Counted from the stretch's first letter, positions 31,278 through 42,200 are shown. The stretch is DNA of 64,000 nucleotides from JAGNLA01 sp964639885 (GCA_964639885.1 CAZXEH010000002.1:1-64000), one strand, 5' to 3'. A program made the numbers and translations. The notes: generated by a model not told the origin, from the sequence alone.

Positions 31278-33074
31278 TTACGGCTGTGGTGGCTGTGGTG
31301 GGTTAGGCTGTCCACCTTCTCCGCCCTGGCCAGGATTTGGCTGCGGGTTGTTTGGTGGTCTGTCAACTTTTACAATTGAAAATGCAGTGTTTGTGCCATT
31401 ATTTTCTTCAAATTCAACCATTACCCATTCGTCTGCCTTGAACTGGTCGGCCTTTGCTTCTTTCTTGCCGTCCTTGTCGATTGTGTAGAACTTTGTATTT
31501 GAGTTAATGACAAAATCAACAGTCTTGTTGTCGTTCTTGTCATCTTTCTGCCTGCCCATTTCTGGCTTTTCGATCGTGAGTTTGTCGGCGGTGATTGCCG
31601 TGATCTTTCCCATTGCAACCGGTTTCGGGAACTCATTGATGACTGTGATCATGAACACTGTACCAGAGATTGTTTTTGGTGTTGTGTCATCGTTTGGCCT
31701 GACGTTTTCCCCTGGCTGCCTGTTTTCGTGTCTGTTGGTGATAACGCTGATTGCGAGCTTGTCACCGGCCTTGATGTCTGAGGCTTTGATCATTTCTGGC
31801 CTCTTGCCCTCTTCGCCCATCTTCGCATACTTGCATTCTGGATCAACAGCGAGAGTGATTGAGTTCTCTCCCTTGTACGGTTTGACGGTAACGCTGTATT
31901 CGCCAAAGCTTTCAAGAGTTCCAAGTACCCTGACTTCTCTGGAAGTTTTTGGGTTTGGTATATCCTGAAGAACTCTTACCGTGTAGGCGTAGAGTGACCA
32001 TGTTCCGTTATAGTCCTTCATCTGGACTGTCATCATGAGCTTGTCCTGTTCCCTGATGTTGGCTGGGTCGATCTTTTCAATCTTGTCGCCAGTGTTGAGG
32101 ACAAACACTGTGTTTGAGTCAAACTTGACTTCGATGGTCTTTGGGCCACGGTTCTTCTCTGGCGGTGTTGGTGTTTCGCCATCCAATGGCTTCGGGTTTT
32201 GTCCGCCCTTGTCGTCGCCCTTGCCTGGTGCTGGGTTCTGACCGCCCCTGTCGTCCCTACCGTCACCAGGCCTTACCTGGGCAATCGGTGAAACCTTCAT
32301 CACTGAGTTTTCTGATGAAGTGAATGTTGCAAGTAGTTCCTGCTTCGGCATTTCCGGGAAATTGTCCATGACTGCGAATGATACTGCGTAAATCTGGGCG
32401 TCCTTCTTGTTATCCTGGCCTTTTTCGATCAATGGCATTACTGAAACAGCAACCTTTGACCCGACTTTTACATCTGAAAGGGCAAGTTTTGTGAAGTTTT
32501 CCTTGTCATCGGTCTTGAAAACAAGAACGTTTGAGCCAAGATTGAAAGTCTTTGCTTCCGGCTTCTTGTCTTCCGGGTACGGACCGTACGGCATGATTGA
32601 AACTGAGGTCTTGTCAATCTTTTCAACGGTCCCGAGCATGTCTCTGCCCCTGATTCCCATTGCAAGGAGCTTGAGATCCGGCTTGACGATGGTTCTGGCA
32701 AATTCCTTACCAGCCTTACCTTCTTCAGTCGGTGAGCCAAAGATCGAGCTTACGAAAACCCAGTCGCCTTTTGCGAGTGTTGTCGGTTCAATCTTTTCTG
32801 GCTTGTTGCCTGCCGTTGCGCCAAGGTACTCGGTTAGACCCGAAACGGCTGTGACTTCGGTGGTTTCTGATCCTGGAAGGAACGTAACTTTTACTGTTGA
32901 GATCCAGTCGTTGACCTTTGTATAGGAGTCAAAGACTGCCACTTTGCCGCCAAAACCGTTCATACCCGGTTTGTTGTCGTTTCTGTCTCTCGGCTGTTCG
33001 AACGCGAATGTTGCTGGTGTTGCAAGCAGAAGTGCTGTCACTGCTGCCATTATTGCTAGTGTTACTTTCTTCAC
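31278..33074 (-). CDS. Secreted protein with five DUF5666-like beta-barrel repeats
   Basis: 598 residues from a GTG start at 33074 (CAGGAGG upstream), with signal peptide ending near ATFAF. Five related segments of about 90-120 residues follow the pattern G(K/T)(V/I)..I....(L/V)(T/S)I...(V)NS(N)T.(F/V)......K......(D/L)(I/F)K.G(D/E)K(V/L).V.V. They begin near GKVAVFDSY, GTVEKIDKT, ATFTSSENS, GTLESFGEY and GKITAITAD. The pattern resembles DUF5666; I cannot run a profile. Asp/Gly/Gln/Pro-rich linkers separate them, and the C-terminus is Pro-rich (ending NPPQPPQP). No enzymatic residues are recognised. A perfect inverted repeat covers the promoter. Confidence 0.75.
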   Translation of the reverse strand: MKKVTLAIMAAVTALLLATPATFAFEQPRDRNDNKPGMNGFGGKVAVFDSYTKVNDWISTVKVTFLPGSETTEVTAVSGLTEYLGATAGNKPEKIEPTTLAKGDWVFVSSIFGSPTEEGKAGKEFARTIVKPDLKLLAMGIRGRDMLGTVEKIDKTSVSIMPYGPYPEDKKPEAKTFNLGSNVLVFKTDDKENFTKLALSDVKVGSKVAVSVMPLIEKGQDNKKDAQIYAVSFAVMDNFPEMPKQELLATFTSSENSVMKVSPIAQVRPGDGRDDRGGQNPAPGKGDDKGGQNPKPLDGETPTPPEKNRGPKTIEVKFDSNTVFVLNTGDKIEKIDPANIREQDKLMMTVQMKDYNGTWSLYAYTVRVLQDIPNPKTSREVRVLGTLESFGEYSVTVKPYKGENSITLAVDPECKYAKMGEEGKRPEMIKASDIKAGDKLAISVITNRHENRQPGENVRPNDDTTPKTISGTVFMITVINEFPKPVAMGKITAITADKLTIEKPEMGRQKDDKNDNKTVDFVINSNTKFYTIDKDGKKEAKADQFKADEWVMVEFEENNGTNTAFSIVKVDRPPNNPQPNPGQGGEGGQPNPPQPPQP

Positions 33075-33091
33075 TTTCTACCTCCTGGGTA

Positions 33092-33112
33092 ATTACTACT
33101 GTACATAGTAAT
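33092..33112. promoter_or_regulatory. Operator-like inverted repeat at the 598-residue protein promoter
   Basis: ATTACTA-CTGTACA-TAGTAAT, perfect 7-base arms. It overlaps the predicted -10 (minus strand TATTAC, 33113-33108; -35 CTGACT, 33136-33131; 17-base spacer). Confidence 0.55.
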
Positions 33113-33152
33113 ACGATAGAATTTTAAAAAAGTCAGGTTTGGTTAAATAAAA

Positions 33153-33179
33153 AAAGGCGGTTTTAAAGAAACCGCCTTT
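33153..33179 (-). terminator. Terminator of rpoB / EF-G-like / rpoC
   Basis: Minus strand: AAAGGCGGTTT, loop CTTTA, AAACCGCCTTT, then a long T run. 18 bases after the rpoC stop. Confidence 0.9.
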
Positions 33180-33196
33180 TCATGAGAATTAGATTG

Positions 33197-36100
33197 TTAT
33201 TGTGCTGCTTGTGGCGGGACGTCTGCCAGAAGAGTTAGTTCTTCAGACTTCTCCGGTTCGACCTTCACATTGATGCCACGATACTGCTCTGTGCCTGTTC
33301 CTGCCGGAATTAGCTGACCGACAATGACAGCTTCCTTGAGACCGTGGATCGGGTCGTACTTGCCTTTGATAGCTGCTTCGGCAAGAACTCTTGGTGTTTC
33401 CTGGAAGGATGCAGCTGAAAGGAAAGATTCCGAGGTGATGGCTGACTTTGTGACACGTTGGAGAATCGGTTCGAAGGTTGCCGGTTTCTTGTTTTGTGCG
33501 ATAAGAACCCTGTTCTCTTCTTCGACTTCCTGCTTGTCCTGGGTTTCGCCTGGAAGGAACTTCGAGTCACCGGTGTCTTTGATCCTGACCCTGCGGAGGA
33601 GCTGGCGGATTATGACTTCAATGTGTTTGTCGTTGATGTCAGATCCCTGAAGCTTGTAAACTTTCTGGATTGATTCGATGAGATAGGCCTGTGTTGCGTC
33701 GACACCACGGACTTTTAGGAGTTCGTGCGGGTTGAGCGAACCTTCAGAGATGGCTTCGCCTGCTTCAACTTCCTCGCCCTCTTTGACAAGTAGTCTGTAG
33801 GAGTATGGGATTTCGTATGAACGGATTTCGCCTTCTTTGCTGGTTACTGTCACCTTGAGGGTGTCACGTCCTGGCTCGAGGCTTACTTTGCCTGAGATTT
33901 CTGCAATTGGAGCTTCACCTTTTGGTCTCCTTGCTTCGAAGAGTTCCTCGACGCGGGGAAGACCCTGAGTGATGTCTACGGCAGCGATACCGCCTGAGTG
34001 GAAGGTTTTCAGTGTAAGCTGGGTGCCGGGTTCTCCGATTGACTGTGCAGCGACAATGCCGACAGCTTCACCGACATTGACAAGATTGCCGGATGAAAGG
34101 TCTCTGCCGTAACACTTTACGCATACGCCTTCGTGGCTTTCGCATGTGAGGGCAGAACGGACTTTCGCCTGGAGGATGCCTGAATCGTTGATCAGTTCAA
34201 CAGCTGCTTCATCGATGATACAGTCTGCCTGGACAATCACTTTTGGATCACCGGTTGCAACCTTGATCGTGTCCTTGCCAATCTTCTTGGCCTGCTTGAG
34301 CATGGTTTTTGAAATCTTTGTGCCAGCTGTGTAGATGATCTTTCCGTAAAGGGCGAGGTCTTCGGCCAGTGTTTCACCAACTATTGATTCTTCCTCAACC
34401 TTTTCGAGCCTGCTTGGATATGTAACGATGTCGTCAATTGCAATACGGCCGAGGATTCTGTCGCCAAGTGTCTTGATTACACGCTTGCCGTCGTAGAGTG
34501 GGTTGATGACGATTCCATCAACAACCGTTCTCACCACTGCATTTGTAACGTTTGCCTCGTCCATCTGAAGCGCTTTTTTCCAGGTGACGGTCTGACCATC
34601 TTTTATAATGACTTCTCCAGTTTGCGGGTTGACGATGTCCCCGATTGCTGATTTTCCAACGGCCTGCCTTGAGATCGGTTTGACAACCTTGCCGGCAATG
34701 ATGATTGGTGAAATTTCGGATGTGGCGCAGTCGGTTTCTCTTACGATTGTGTCATGGGATACGTCGACGAGCCTTCTGGTAAGATAGCCTGAGTCTGAAG
34801 TTCTCAGAGCTGTGTCTGCCTGTCCTTTTCTTGAACCGTGTGTTGACATGAAGTACTCAAGCACAGTCAAGCCCTCTTTGAAGTTTGACTTGATCGGGTA
34901 TTCGATGATTTTGTTGTTGGGGTCGGTCATAAGACCGCGAATTCCGACCATCTGGTTGATCTGGGCCGGTGAGCCTCTGGCGCCTGAGTTTGCCATCATG
35001 AAGATCGAGTCGAGTTTTCCGAAGTTGCTGAATACGGCCGCCTTGATGTCATCGGTGGCTGTCATCCATGTGGTGATGATGGCTTCGAAGCGCTCGTTCT
35101 CACTGATGAATCCCCTGTTGAAGAACTCAACGATTTTTGCGTGCTCCTCGTCGGCTTTCTTCAGGATTTCCGAACGTTTTGGCGGAATCTTCATGTCGTC
35201 AAGACCGACAGTTACTCCGGCGACAGTGGCCATTTCAAAACCAATTTCCTTGATTGTGTCGAGGAATTCGCCTGTAATTGCCGGACCGTAGTTTCTATAG
35301 CATTCCTTGATGTGGATGATGATGTTCTTGTTGAGCATGAGGTCGTTGAAGAATGGAAGGTTCCACTCGCCATTCACATTTTCGTCACCGGCAAGCTTGG
35401 CAACTTCTGCCCTGTGTATGACTGACTTTTCGAGTTCCTGTCTGATTCGACCGTTGTAAATGATTCTTCCGACGGTTGTGGTGATCTCGGTTCCGCCTTT
35501 GTTGGTCGATGTTCTGAACTTTCCGCCCTCATAATAGGACTTGCCGTAAGGGATTCTGTATTTGACAATGTCGCGAAGTCTGACAAGCCTTGCTTCGAGC
35601 GCTGCCTGGGCTTCAAAGAAATTGTCGAATGTAAGCTTGGTTTCACGGTCGCCTTCAAGGTTGACGTAGTAAACGCCAAGCACGATGTCCTGAATCGGCT
35701 GGAATGTTGGTGCACCGGTTGCCGGAGAGAGAATTGACTGGGAGGCGAGCATGAGAATGAGCGATTCCATCTGGGCTGAAAGGGTGAGAGGGATATGGAC
35801 GGCCATCTGGTCACCGTCGAAGTCAGCGTTGAACGGCTGGCAAACGAGCGGTGGGATCTGGAGAGCCTTTCCTTCAACAAGGATTGGTTCAAAAGCCTCG
35901 ATACCAAGCCTATGAAGCGTTGGGGCGCGGTTAAGAAGAACCGGGTGTCCCTTTACAACTTCCGAGAGAATCTTGTAAACCTCTGGATGCTGCTGGTCGA
36001 TGAGCGACCTTGCCTGTCTGAGGCTCTGTGTGAAGCCAGTTCTGACAAGACCTTCCATGACGAATGGCTTGAAGAGTTCGACAGCCATTTCTTTCGGAAG

Positions 36101-37150
36101 ACCGCACTGGTCAACTTTGAGCTGAGGATTAACAACGATGACCGAACGACCGGAGTAGTCAACTCGTTTTCCGAGCAGGTTCTGTCTGAAGCGTCCTTCT
36201 TTGCCTTTGAGGATGTCCGAGAGTGATTTGAGTGGTCTCTGGGCTGTTCCAAGGATTGGCCTGTCTCTCTTTGAATTGTCAAAGAGAGCATCGACAGATT
36301 CCTGGAGCATACGCTTCTCGTTCTGGATCATGATGTCAGGAGCCTTGACTTCAACAAGCTTTTTGAGTCTTGTGTTCCTGTTGATGACGCGCTGGTAAAG
36401 GTCGTTGAGGTCGGCTGTTGCAAACCTGCCGCCTTCGAGCGGAATCAGCGGTCTGAGGTCTGGCGGGATTACTGGAATGACTTCCAGGATCATGTTTGTT
36501 GGCGATCTGAGGGTATCCTTGAATGCCTGGATGACTTCGAGCCTCTTGATGGCCTTGACCTTTTTCTGGGCGTTGCCGGAAGAGAGTTCATCGACAAGTT
36601 CAAGTTCAACTTTTGGGATTTCCAGTTCGTTGATCAGGTCGAGAATTGCCTCGGCGCCCTTTTTGGCTACGAAGTTGTGTTTTTTCTTGTATTCCCTGTA
36701 CTCTTCATCAGTGAGCAGCTGCATCTTTGCAAGCGGTGAATTGCCTGGGTCGATGACGATGTAATTGATGAAGTAAACGACCTTCTCGAGCACTTTTGAG
36801 GTGATCTTCAGAAGTAGGGCGATGTACGGGAGTGTTTTGAGGTACCAGGTGTGGACGATTGGGGCTGCAAGTTCGATGTGGCCGAAACGCTCACGTCTCA
36901 CCTTGTTGACAGTTACTTCAACGCCGCAACGGTCGCAGATGACGCCTTTGTACCTTGCACCTTTGAACTTTCCGCATCTGCACTCGTAGTCGCGGTGCGG
37001 ACCAAAGATTTTTTCGCAGAAGAGTCCGTCTGGTTCAGGCTTGAAGTTGCGGTAGGAAATCGTCTCCGATTTCTTGACCTCGCCATGACTCCATGACCTG
37101 ATCTCTTCCGGTGTGGCAAGCAGAATTTGAACTGCCTGATTGTTATCCAC
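33197..37150 (-). CDS. rpoC: RNA polymerase beta' subunit
   Basis: Catalytic subunit of RNA polymerase, 1317 residues from a GTG start with TAAGGAGG directly after the EF-G-like stop. The N-terminal zinc site is CRCGKFKGARYKGVICDRCG. The active-site Mg motif is NADFDGDQMAVH, the bridge-helix and trigger-loop region is present, and the second zinc site includes CESHEGVCVKCYGRD. A short repeat resembling SBHM segments (VGETLAEDLALYGKIIYTAG) lies before the second zinc site. Length is within the usual range. It is separated from rpoB by an EF-G paralogue, which is unusual. Confidence 0.98.
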   Translation of the reverse strand: MDNNQAVQILLATPEEIRSWSHGEVKKSETISYRNFKPEPDGLFCEKIFGPHRDYECRCGKFKGARYKGVICDRCGVEVTVNKVRRERFGHIELAAPIVHTWYLKTLPYIALLLKITSKVLEKVVYFINYIVIDPGNSPLAKMQLLTDEEYREYKKKHNFVAKKGAEAILDLINELEIPKVELELVDELSSGNAQKKVKAIKRLEVIQAFKDTLRSPTNMILEVIPVIPPDLRPLIPLEGGRFATADLNDLYQRVINRNTRLKKLVEVKAPDIMIQNEKRMLQESVDALFDNSKRDRPILGTAQRPLKSLSDILKGKEGRFRQNLLGKRVDYSGRSVIVVNPQLKVDQCGLPKEMAVELFKPFVMEGLVRTGFTQSLRQARSLIDQQHPEVYKILSEVVKGHPVLLNRAPTLHRLGIEAFEPILVEGKALQIPPLVCQPFNADFDGDQMAVHIPLTLSAQMESLILMLASQSILSPATGAPTFQPIQDIVLGVYYVNLEGDRETKLTFDNFFEAQAALEARLVRLRDIVKYRIPYGKSYYEGGKFRTSTNKGGTEITTTVGRIIYNGRIRQELEKSVIHRAEVAKLAGDENVNGEWNLPFFNDLMLNKNIIIHIKECYRNYGPAITGEFLDTIKEIGFEMATVAGVTVGLDDMKIPPKRSEILKKADEEHAKIVEFFNRGFISENERFEAIITTWMTATDDIKAAVFSNFGKLDSIFMMANSGARGSPAQINQMVGIRGLMTDPNNKIIEYPIKSNFKEGLTVLEYFMSTHGSRKGQADTALRTSDSGYLTRRLVDVSHDTIVRETDCATSEISPIIIAGKVVKPISRQAVGKSAIGDIVNPQTGEVIIKDGQTVTWKKALQMDEANVTNAVVRTVVDGIVINPLYDGKRVIKTLGDRILGRIAIDDIVTYPSRLEKVEEESIVGETLAEDLALYGKIIYTAGTKISKTMLKQAKKIGKDTIKVATGDPKVIVQADCIIDEAAVELINDSGILQAKVRSALTCESHEGVCVKCYGRDLSSGNLVNVGEAVGIVAAQSIGEPGTQLTLKTFHSGGIAAVDITQGLPRVEELFEARRPKGEAPIAEISGKVSLEPGRDTLKVTVTSKEGEIRSYEIPYSYRLLVKEGEEVEAGEAISEGSLNPHELLKVRGVDATQAYLIESIQKVYKLQGSDINDKHIEVIIRQLLRRVRIKDTGDSKFLPGETQDKQEVEEENRVLIAQNKKPATFEPILQRVTKSAITSESFLSAASFQETPRVLAEAAIKGKYDPIHGLKEAVIVGQLIPAGTGTEQYRGINVKVEPEKSEELTLLADVPPQAAQ

Positions 37151-37159
37151 CGTGCCTCC

Positions 37160-39250
37160 TTAGCCTTCCTTGTCGGCTTCGAGCTTGGCCTTCTCAACAA
37201 CTTCTTCGGTTACCCTTGGTGGGGCTTCTTCATAGTGGTCGAATTCCATTTCGAATGAACCGCGACCACCGGTGATTGAGTTGAGGTCAATTGCGTATCT
37301 CTGGACTTCGGTAAGCGGAGCCTGTGCCTTGATGATCTGGTATTTGCCCTTTGCTTCCGAACCGAGGATTCTTCCACGTCTTGAGCTGATGTCGCCCATG
37401 ATGTCGCCCATGTAGGAGTCGGGGATGACGATAGTGAGATTGTAGATTGGTTCAAGAAGAACGACTCCGCCGTCTTCCATCGCCTTCTTGAATGCAAGGT
37501 TTGCTGCAAGCTTGAACGCGAGTTCAGAGCTGTCGACATCGTGGTATGAACCGTCAAGAACGGTGATGCCAAGGTCGATTACAGGATAACCGGCAAGTGT
37601 TCCCTTGACGATTGATTCTCTCATACCTTTTTCAATGGCAGGGATGAAGTTCTTTGGGATACGTCCCTGTGTGACTGCATCTGTGAAGGTGAAGCCGGTT
37701 CCTCTTGGAAGCGGTTCGGCCTTGATGATGCAATGGCCGTACTGGCCATGTCCACCAGTCTGCTTCTTGTGCTTTCCTTCTGCCTTTTCAACGGTTTTTC
37801 TTATTGTTTCCCTGTACGGGATTCTCGGGATTGAGAGGGTGACCTGAACGCCGAACTTGTTCTGGAGCTTTTCAGCTGCTGCGTTGATGTGCGTTTCGCC
37901 CTGACCACCAAGGATGAACTCTCTGGCTTCTTCGCTTCTTGTGTATTCAAGCGACGGGTCTTCTTCAAGGAGTCTTGGAATGGCTGTGCCGATCTTGTCT
38001 TCGTCGGCCTTGTTCTTCGGGTTGACTGCCATTCTGAGGACTGGTTTCGGGAAATCGATGCCCTTGATCAGAACCTGATAGGATTGGTCGGTGAGGGTGT
38101 CGCCAGTGAGTGTGCCGACGAGTTTTGTTACAACACCGATGTCTCCGGCTTTTAGTTCCGGAACCTGATCCTGTTTCTTTCCGAATGGGACAGCAACGGC
38201 CGAGATTCTTTCGCCAGAATCCTTCTTTGTGTTGTACGGCTTTACGTCGGTGTTGAGGGTTCCCTGCATGACCTTGAAGTAGGTTATTCTTCCTACAAAC
38301 GGGTCGGCAGAGGTCTTGAAGACAAGTGATGCAAACGGCTTTGATGAGTCATAGGCGAGCTTGATTTCCGACTTTGACTTGAGGTCTGTAGCCTCTTCAG
38401 GGGCTGCATGGTCTGGTGACGGGAACAGGTCGATGATGGCGTCGAGAACGTTTGTGATACCGACGTTTGCAAAACCTGAGGCTGCAAAAATCGGGTAAAT
38501 CTTGCCTGATCTGACTGACTGGTGAAGAACCTTGTTGAGCTGTTCCGGTGACGGTTTCTTGCCTTCGAGGAACATTTCGAGGAGTTCGTCATCAGATTCG
38601 GAGACGACTTCTACGAGCTTTTCATAGTATTCGTCCCTCTTGTCCTTGAGGTTTGCGGGGATTTCGCCTTCAACCATTTTCTTGCCGTTGTCGGTGTAGG
38701 TGTAGGCTTTGCCTTTGATTACGTCAACGACACCCTTGAAATTTGGGCCTTCGCCCATCGGGAATGTTACGACAAGACCGCTCTTTGTGAGGCTGTCATT
38801 GATCTGGTCAAGAGCCTGGTCGAAGTTTGCGTTTTCCCTGTCGAGCTTGTTGATGACTATTGCCCTTGGAAGGTGGCGCTTGTCGCAGAGTCCCCACATC
38901 TTCTCGGTCCCAACCTGGACGCCTGAAATGACGTCGATGAAGATTATTGAAGCATCTGCTGCCCTGATGCCTGAAATGGCTTCGCCTGCAAAGTCAAAAG
39001 CGCCCGGTGTATCGATAAAGTTGATTTTGGTGTCCTTGTACTGGACTGGAATGAGTGAGAGGTTGATGGAAATCTGACGTTTCGCTTCATCCGGATCGAA
39101 GTCCGAGACGGTGTTGCCTGCAGCAATTGTTCCGATCCTGTCTGTTGCGCCGGTATCGTATGCCGCAGCTTCCACCCAGGAAGTTTTGCCGGAACTGCCG
39201 TGTGAGCAGAGGACTACGTTTCTGATCGCCGATGTTTCGTAAACTTTCAT
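37160..39250 (-). CDS. EF-G-like translational GTPase
   Basis: 696 residues of the EF-G-like (FusA2-type) family. G1 is CSHGSSGKTS, where canonical EF-G has AHxDAGKTT. The switch region QISINLSLIPV differs from canonical RGITI. G3 is IDTPGAFDF and G4 is NKLD. Domains II-V are complete, including GQGETHINAAAEKL, GGHGQYGHCIIKAEPL and a domain IV loop near LDGSYHDVDSSELAF. The start codon overlaps the rpoB stop (TAATG), and rpoC begins nine bases after its stop, so the three genes are surely co-transcribed. Function unknown; such paralogues may act in translocation or recycling under special conditions. The canonical fusA is not in the window. Confidence 0.9.
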   Translation of the reverse strand: MKVYETSAIRNVVLCSHGSSGKTSWVEAAAYDTGATDRIGTIAAGNTVSDFDPDEAKRQISINLSLIPVQYKDTKINFIDTPGAFDFAGEAISGIRAADASIIFIDVISGVQVGTEKMWGLCDKRHLPRAIVINKLDRENANFDQALDQINDSLTKSGLVVTFPMGEGPNFKGVVDVIKGKAYTYTDNGKKMVEGEIPANLKDKRDEYYEKLVEVVSESDDELLEMFLEGKKPSPEQLNKVLHQSVRSGKIYPIFAASGFANVGITNVLDAIIDLFPSPDHAAPEEATDLKSKSEIKLAYDSSKPFASLVFKTSADPFVGRITYFKVMQGTLNTDVKPYNTKKDSGERISAVAVPFGKKQDQVPELKAGDIGVVTKLVGTLTGDTLTDQSYQVLIKGIDFPKPVLRMAVNPKNKADEDKIGTAIPRLLEEDPSLEYTRSEEAREFILGGQGETHINAAAEKLQNKFGVQVTLSIPRIPYRETIRKTVEKAEGKHKKQTGGHGQYGHCIIKAEPLPRGTGFTFTDAVTQGRIPKNFIPAIEKGMRESIVKGTLAGYPVIDLGITVLDGSYHDVDSSELAFKLAANLAFKKAMEDGGVVLLEPIYNLTIVIPDSYMGDIMGDISSRRGRILGSEAKGKYQIIKAQAPLTEVQRYAIDLNSITGGRGSFEMEFDHYEEAPPRVTEEVVEKAKLEADKEG

Positions 39251-42200
39251 TATTTCTCCTCCAAATCAACTTCCTCGACATCGTCGGAAAGTGAGATTGT
39301 TTCAAATGTTTCTGCCATGTCGAGCTTGATCTGCTCTTCAGAGCCAAGCATGGACTCCTTGTCCAGCTTGAGTGTGATTGGACCGGATTCCTCGCGCTTC
39401 TCGTCAAGCTCTTCTTCCTGGCCGACAATCTTGAGGCTGATGCAAAGACCCCTGAGTTCTCTCTGGATGACTTTGAATGATTCAGGCGTGCCTGATTCCG
39501 GGATGATCTTTCCCCTGCAGATGGCTTCGTAGGCTTTGATTCTGCCTTCAGTATCGTCTGACTTGAGGGTGAGCATTTCACGGAGTGTGTGGGCTGCACC
39601 GTAAGCTTCGAGCGCCCAGACTTCCATTTCTCCGAGTCTCTGGCCGCCGAACTGGGCTTTACCGCCGAGGGGCTGCTGTGTGATGAGAGCATATGGGCCT
39701 GTTGATCTAGCGTGAATCTTGTCTTCAACGAGGTGGTTGAGCTTGAGCATGTAGGCGATGCCAACGGTGACCTGGCTTTCGAATGGAATGCCGGTGTAGC
39801 CATCGATGAGAACTACTTTTCCTGTTGACGGGATGTCGCACTTGACCATCGTATCAATAACGTCGGTTTCGGAGGCACCAAGGAACACTGGCGTTGCAAA
39901 ATAAACACCAAGTTTCTTTGCTGCAAGGCCGAGGTTGACCTCGAGAATCTGACCAAGGTTCATACGGGAAGGTACGCCGAGTGGTGAGAGAATGATGTCG
40001 ATTGTTGTGCCGTCTTCCATGAATGGCATGTCATAGACTGGGAGAATCTTCGAGATAACGCCCTTGTTTCCGTGACGTCCCGACATCTTGTCGCCAACCT
40101 GGATTTTTCTCTTTTCGGCGACATAAACCTTTGCAAGCATGTTTACGCCGACCTGGAGTTCGTCAGATTTGTCTCGCTTGAACAGCTGAGTTGCTATGAC
40201 GACGCCTTTTTCGCCCGGGTTGACCCTGTGCGAGGTGTCTCTTACATCCTGACCCTTGCGATCGAACATGGCTCTCCAGAGCTTCATTTCCGGCGTGAAT
40301 TCGGATTCGGCTTTTGGTGTGACTTTGCCAACAAGGATGTCGCCAGCCTTTACTTCGGTTCCAACTCTGATGATTCCGGTTTCGTCAAGGTTTTTGAGCA
40401 GGTCTTCAGAAACGTTTGGAATTTCGCGAGTGAGTTCTTCCGGGCCGACCTTCGTGTCTCTGACCGGGCACTTGTATTCCTTGATGTGGATTGAGGTGTA
40501 GACATCATCGCAAACGAGTCTCTCAGAAACGATGATGGCGTCCTGATAGTTGTAGCCACGCCACGGGATGTAGGCGCAAAGAACGTTCTGGCCAAGGGCA
40601 AGGTCGCCCCTGTCGCAGGCTTCGCCGTCGATGATTACGTCTCCGGCTGAAACAAAGTCTCCTTTTCTCACAAGTGCGCGCTGATTGATGCAGATGTCCT
40701 GGTTGCTCCTGAAGAACTTCTGGAGCTTGTAAGTTGACTCGTAGCTAACGTGGACTTCATCGGTTCCAATTGAGGCAAGCTTTCTGAGGAGATCCATTGT
40801 GAGATATGAGCCTTTGTAGGCTATGATTTCCTTGCTCTCGTAAATGTCTTCGGCAAGGATTCTGGACGAATTGAGAAGCTTTTTGTCAAGGGCATAAACA
40901 TCGTCCTCGTGAAGAGCCATGATGTCAACAACCCTGATCTCGCTTACACCCTTTTGAAGGAGCTGGCGAAGAACGTCTTCGGTTACAAATGATGAGTCGA
41001 TGCTGTCTGATCCTGCCTCTTCCTTGAGCCCGTGAAGGAGAATCTTGCCAAGGAAAGTGTTCCTTGAGGTTCCAACCTTGAGGAGGGCGACCGGGAAGAT
41101 TTCGTGTGAGCCTTCTATATCAACAGTGACTTCTTTTACACCGGAAACATAGAGTCTCTGAAGGCTTGTGTCGGTTATTTTCTTTCCGGCCGTGATAACG
41201 GTTTTGCCCTCAAGATCAAGAGCCGGCTCGATGAGCATTTTGCCGACAAGTTCGGTATTGATTTCAACCTTTACGAATTCGCTGAGGTTGATTGTTTCAA
41301 CATCGTCACGCTTGATTGTTCTTACTTTAAAGATGCTCTTCTGGATCAGTTTTCTTGCAACAGTGCCATCGATGAGGTCGCCGATTCTGCCGACTTCTTC
41401 AATGTTTTCACCGAGGAATTTGTAAAGGATTTCCTTGTTGATTGAGCCAAGCTGGTATTTTACCGGCTGTGCATCAAGGGATGCGATTTTGATCGTTCCG
41501 GCATCAACATATGAGACCACTCCGGATTCCTTTGCCAGGACAACCGAGCAGTTGTCGACAACGACCTGGTGTTCCATGCCGGTTCCGACCCTTGGCGCTT
41601 CGGGGTTGATGAGCGGAACAGCCTGGTGCTGCATGTTGCAACCCATGAGGGCCCTGTTAGCGTCGTCGTGTTCAAGGAACGGAATGAGTGTTGCTGATGC
41701 TGAAAGGACCTGATCTGGGGAGATGTCGATCATGTCGACGTCTTCGGCAAAGCAGGTTGTGATTTCGCTCTTGTATCTGATGGCGCAAATACCTTTGAGC
41801 TTGTTGTTTCTGTCAATTTCGGTGTTTGCCTGGGCAATTCTGTAGTTTTCCTCGTCATCGGCAGTCAGGTAAACAATTTCGTTTGTAACTGTGCTGTCGA
41901 CAACCTTGAGGTATGGAGCTCTGATAAAACCGAAGTCATCGACGATTGCGTGTGTGGTGAGAGAGTTGATCAGACCAATGTTTCCACCTTCAGGTGTTTC
42001 AATCGGGCAAATTCTTGAATAGTGTGAGTGGTGGACGTCGCGAACGTCTGCGCCGGCACGATCCCTGTTGAGACCGCCTGGTCCGAGCGATGAAAGTTTG
42101 CGTTTGTGGGTGAGGGCTGCAATCGGGTTTGTCTGGTCCATGAACTGTGAAAGCTGGCCAAGACCAAAGAATTCTCTGATTGCTGCGATAATCGGTCTCA

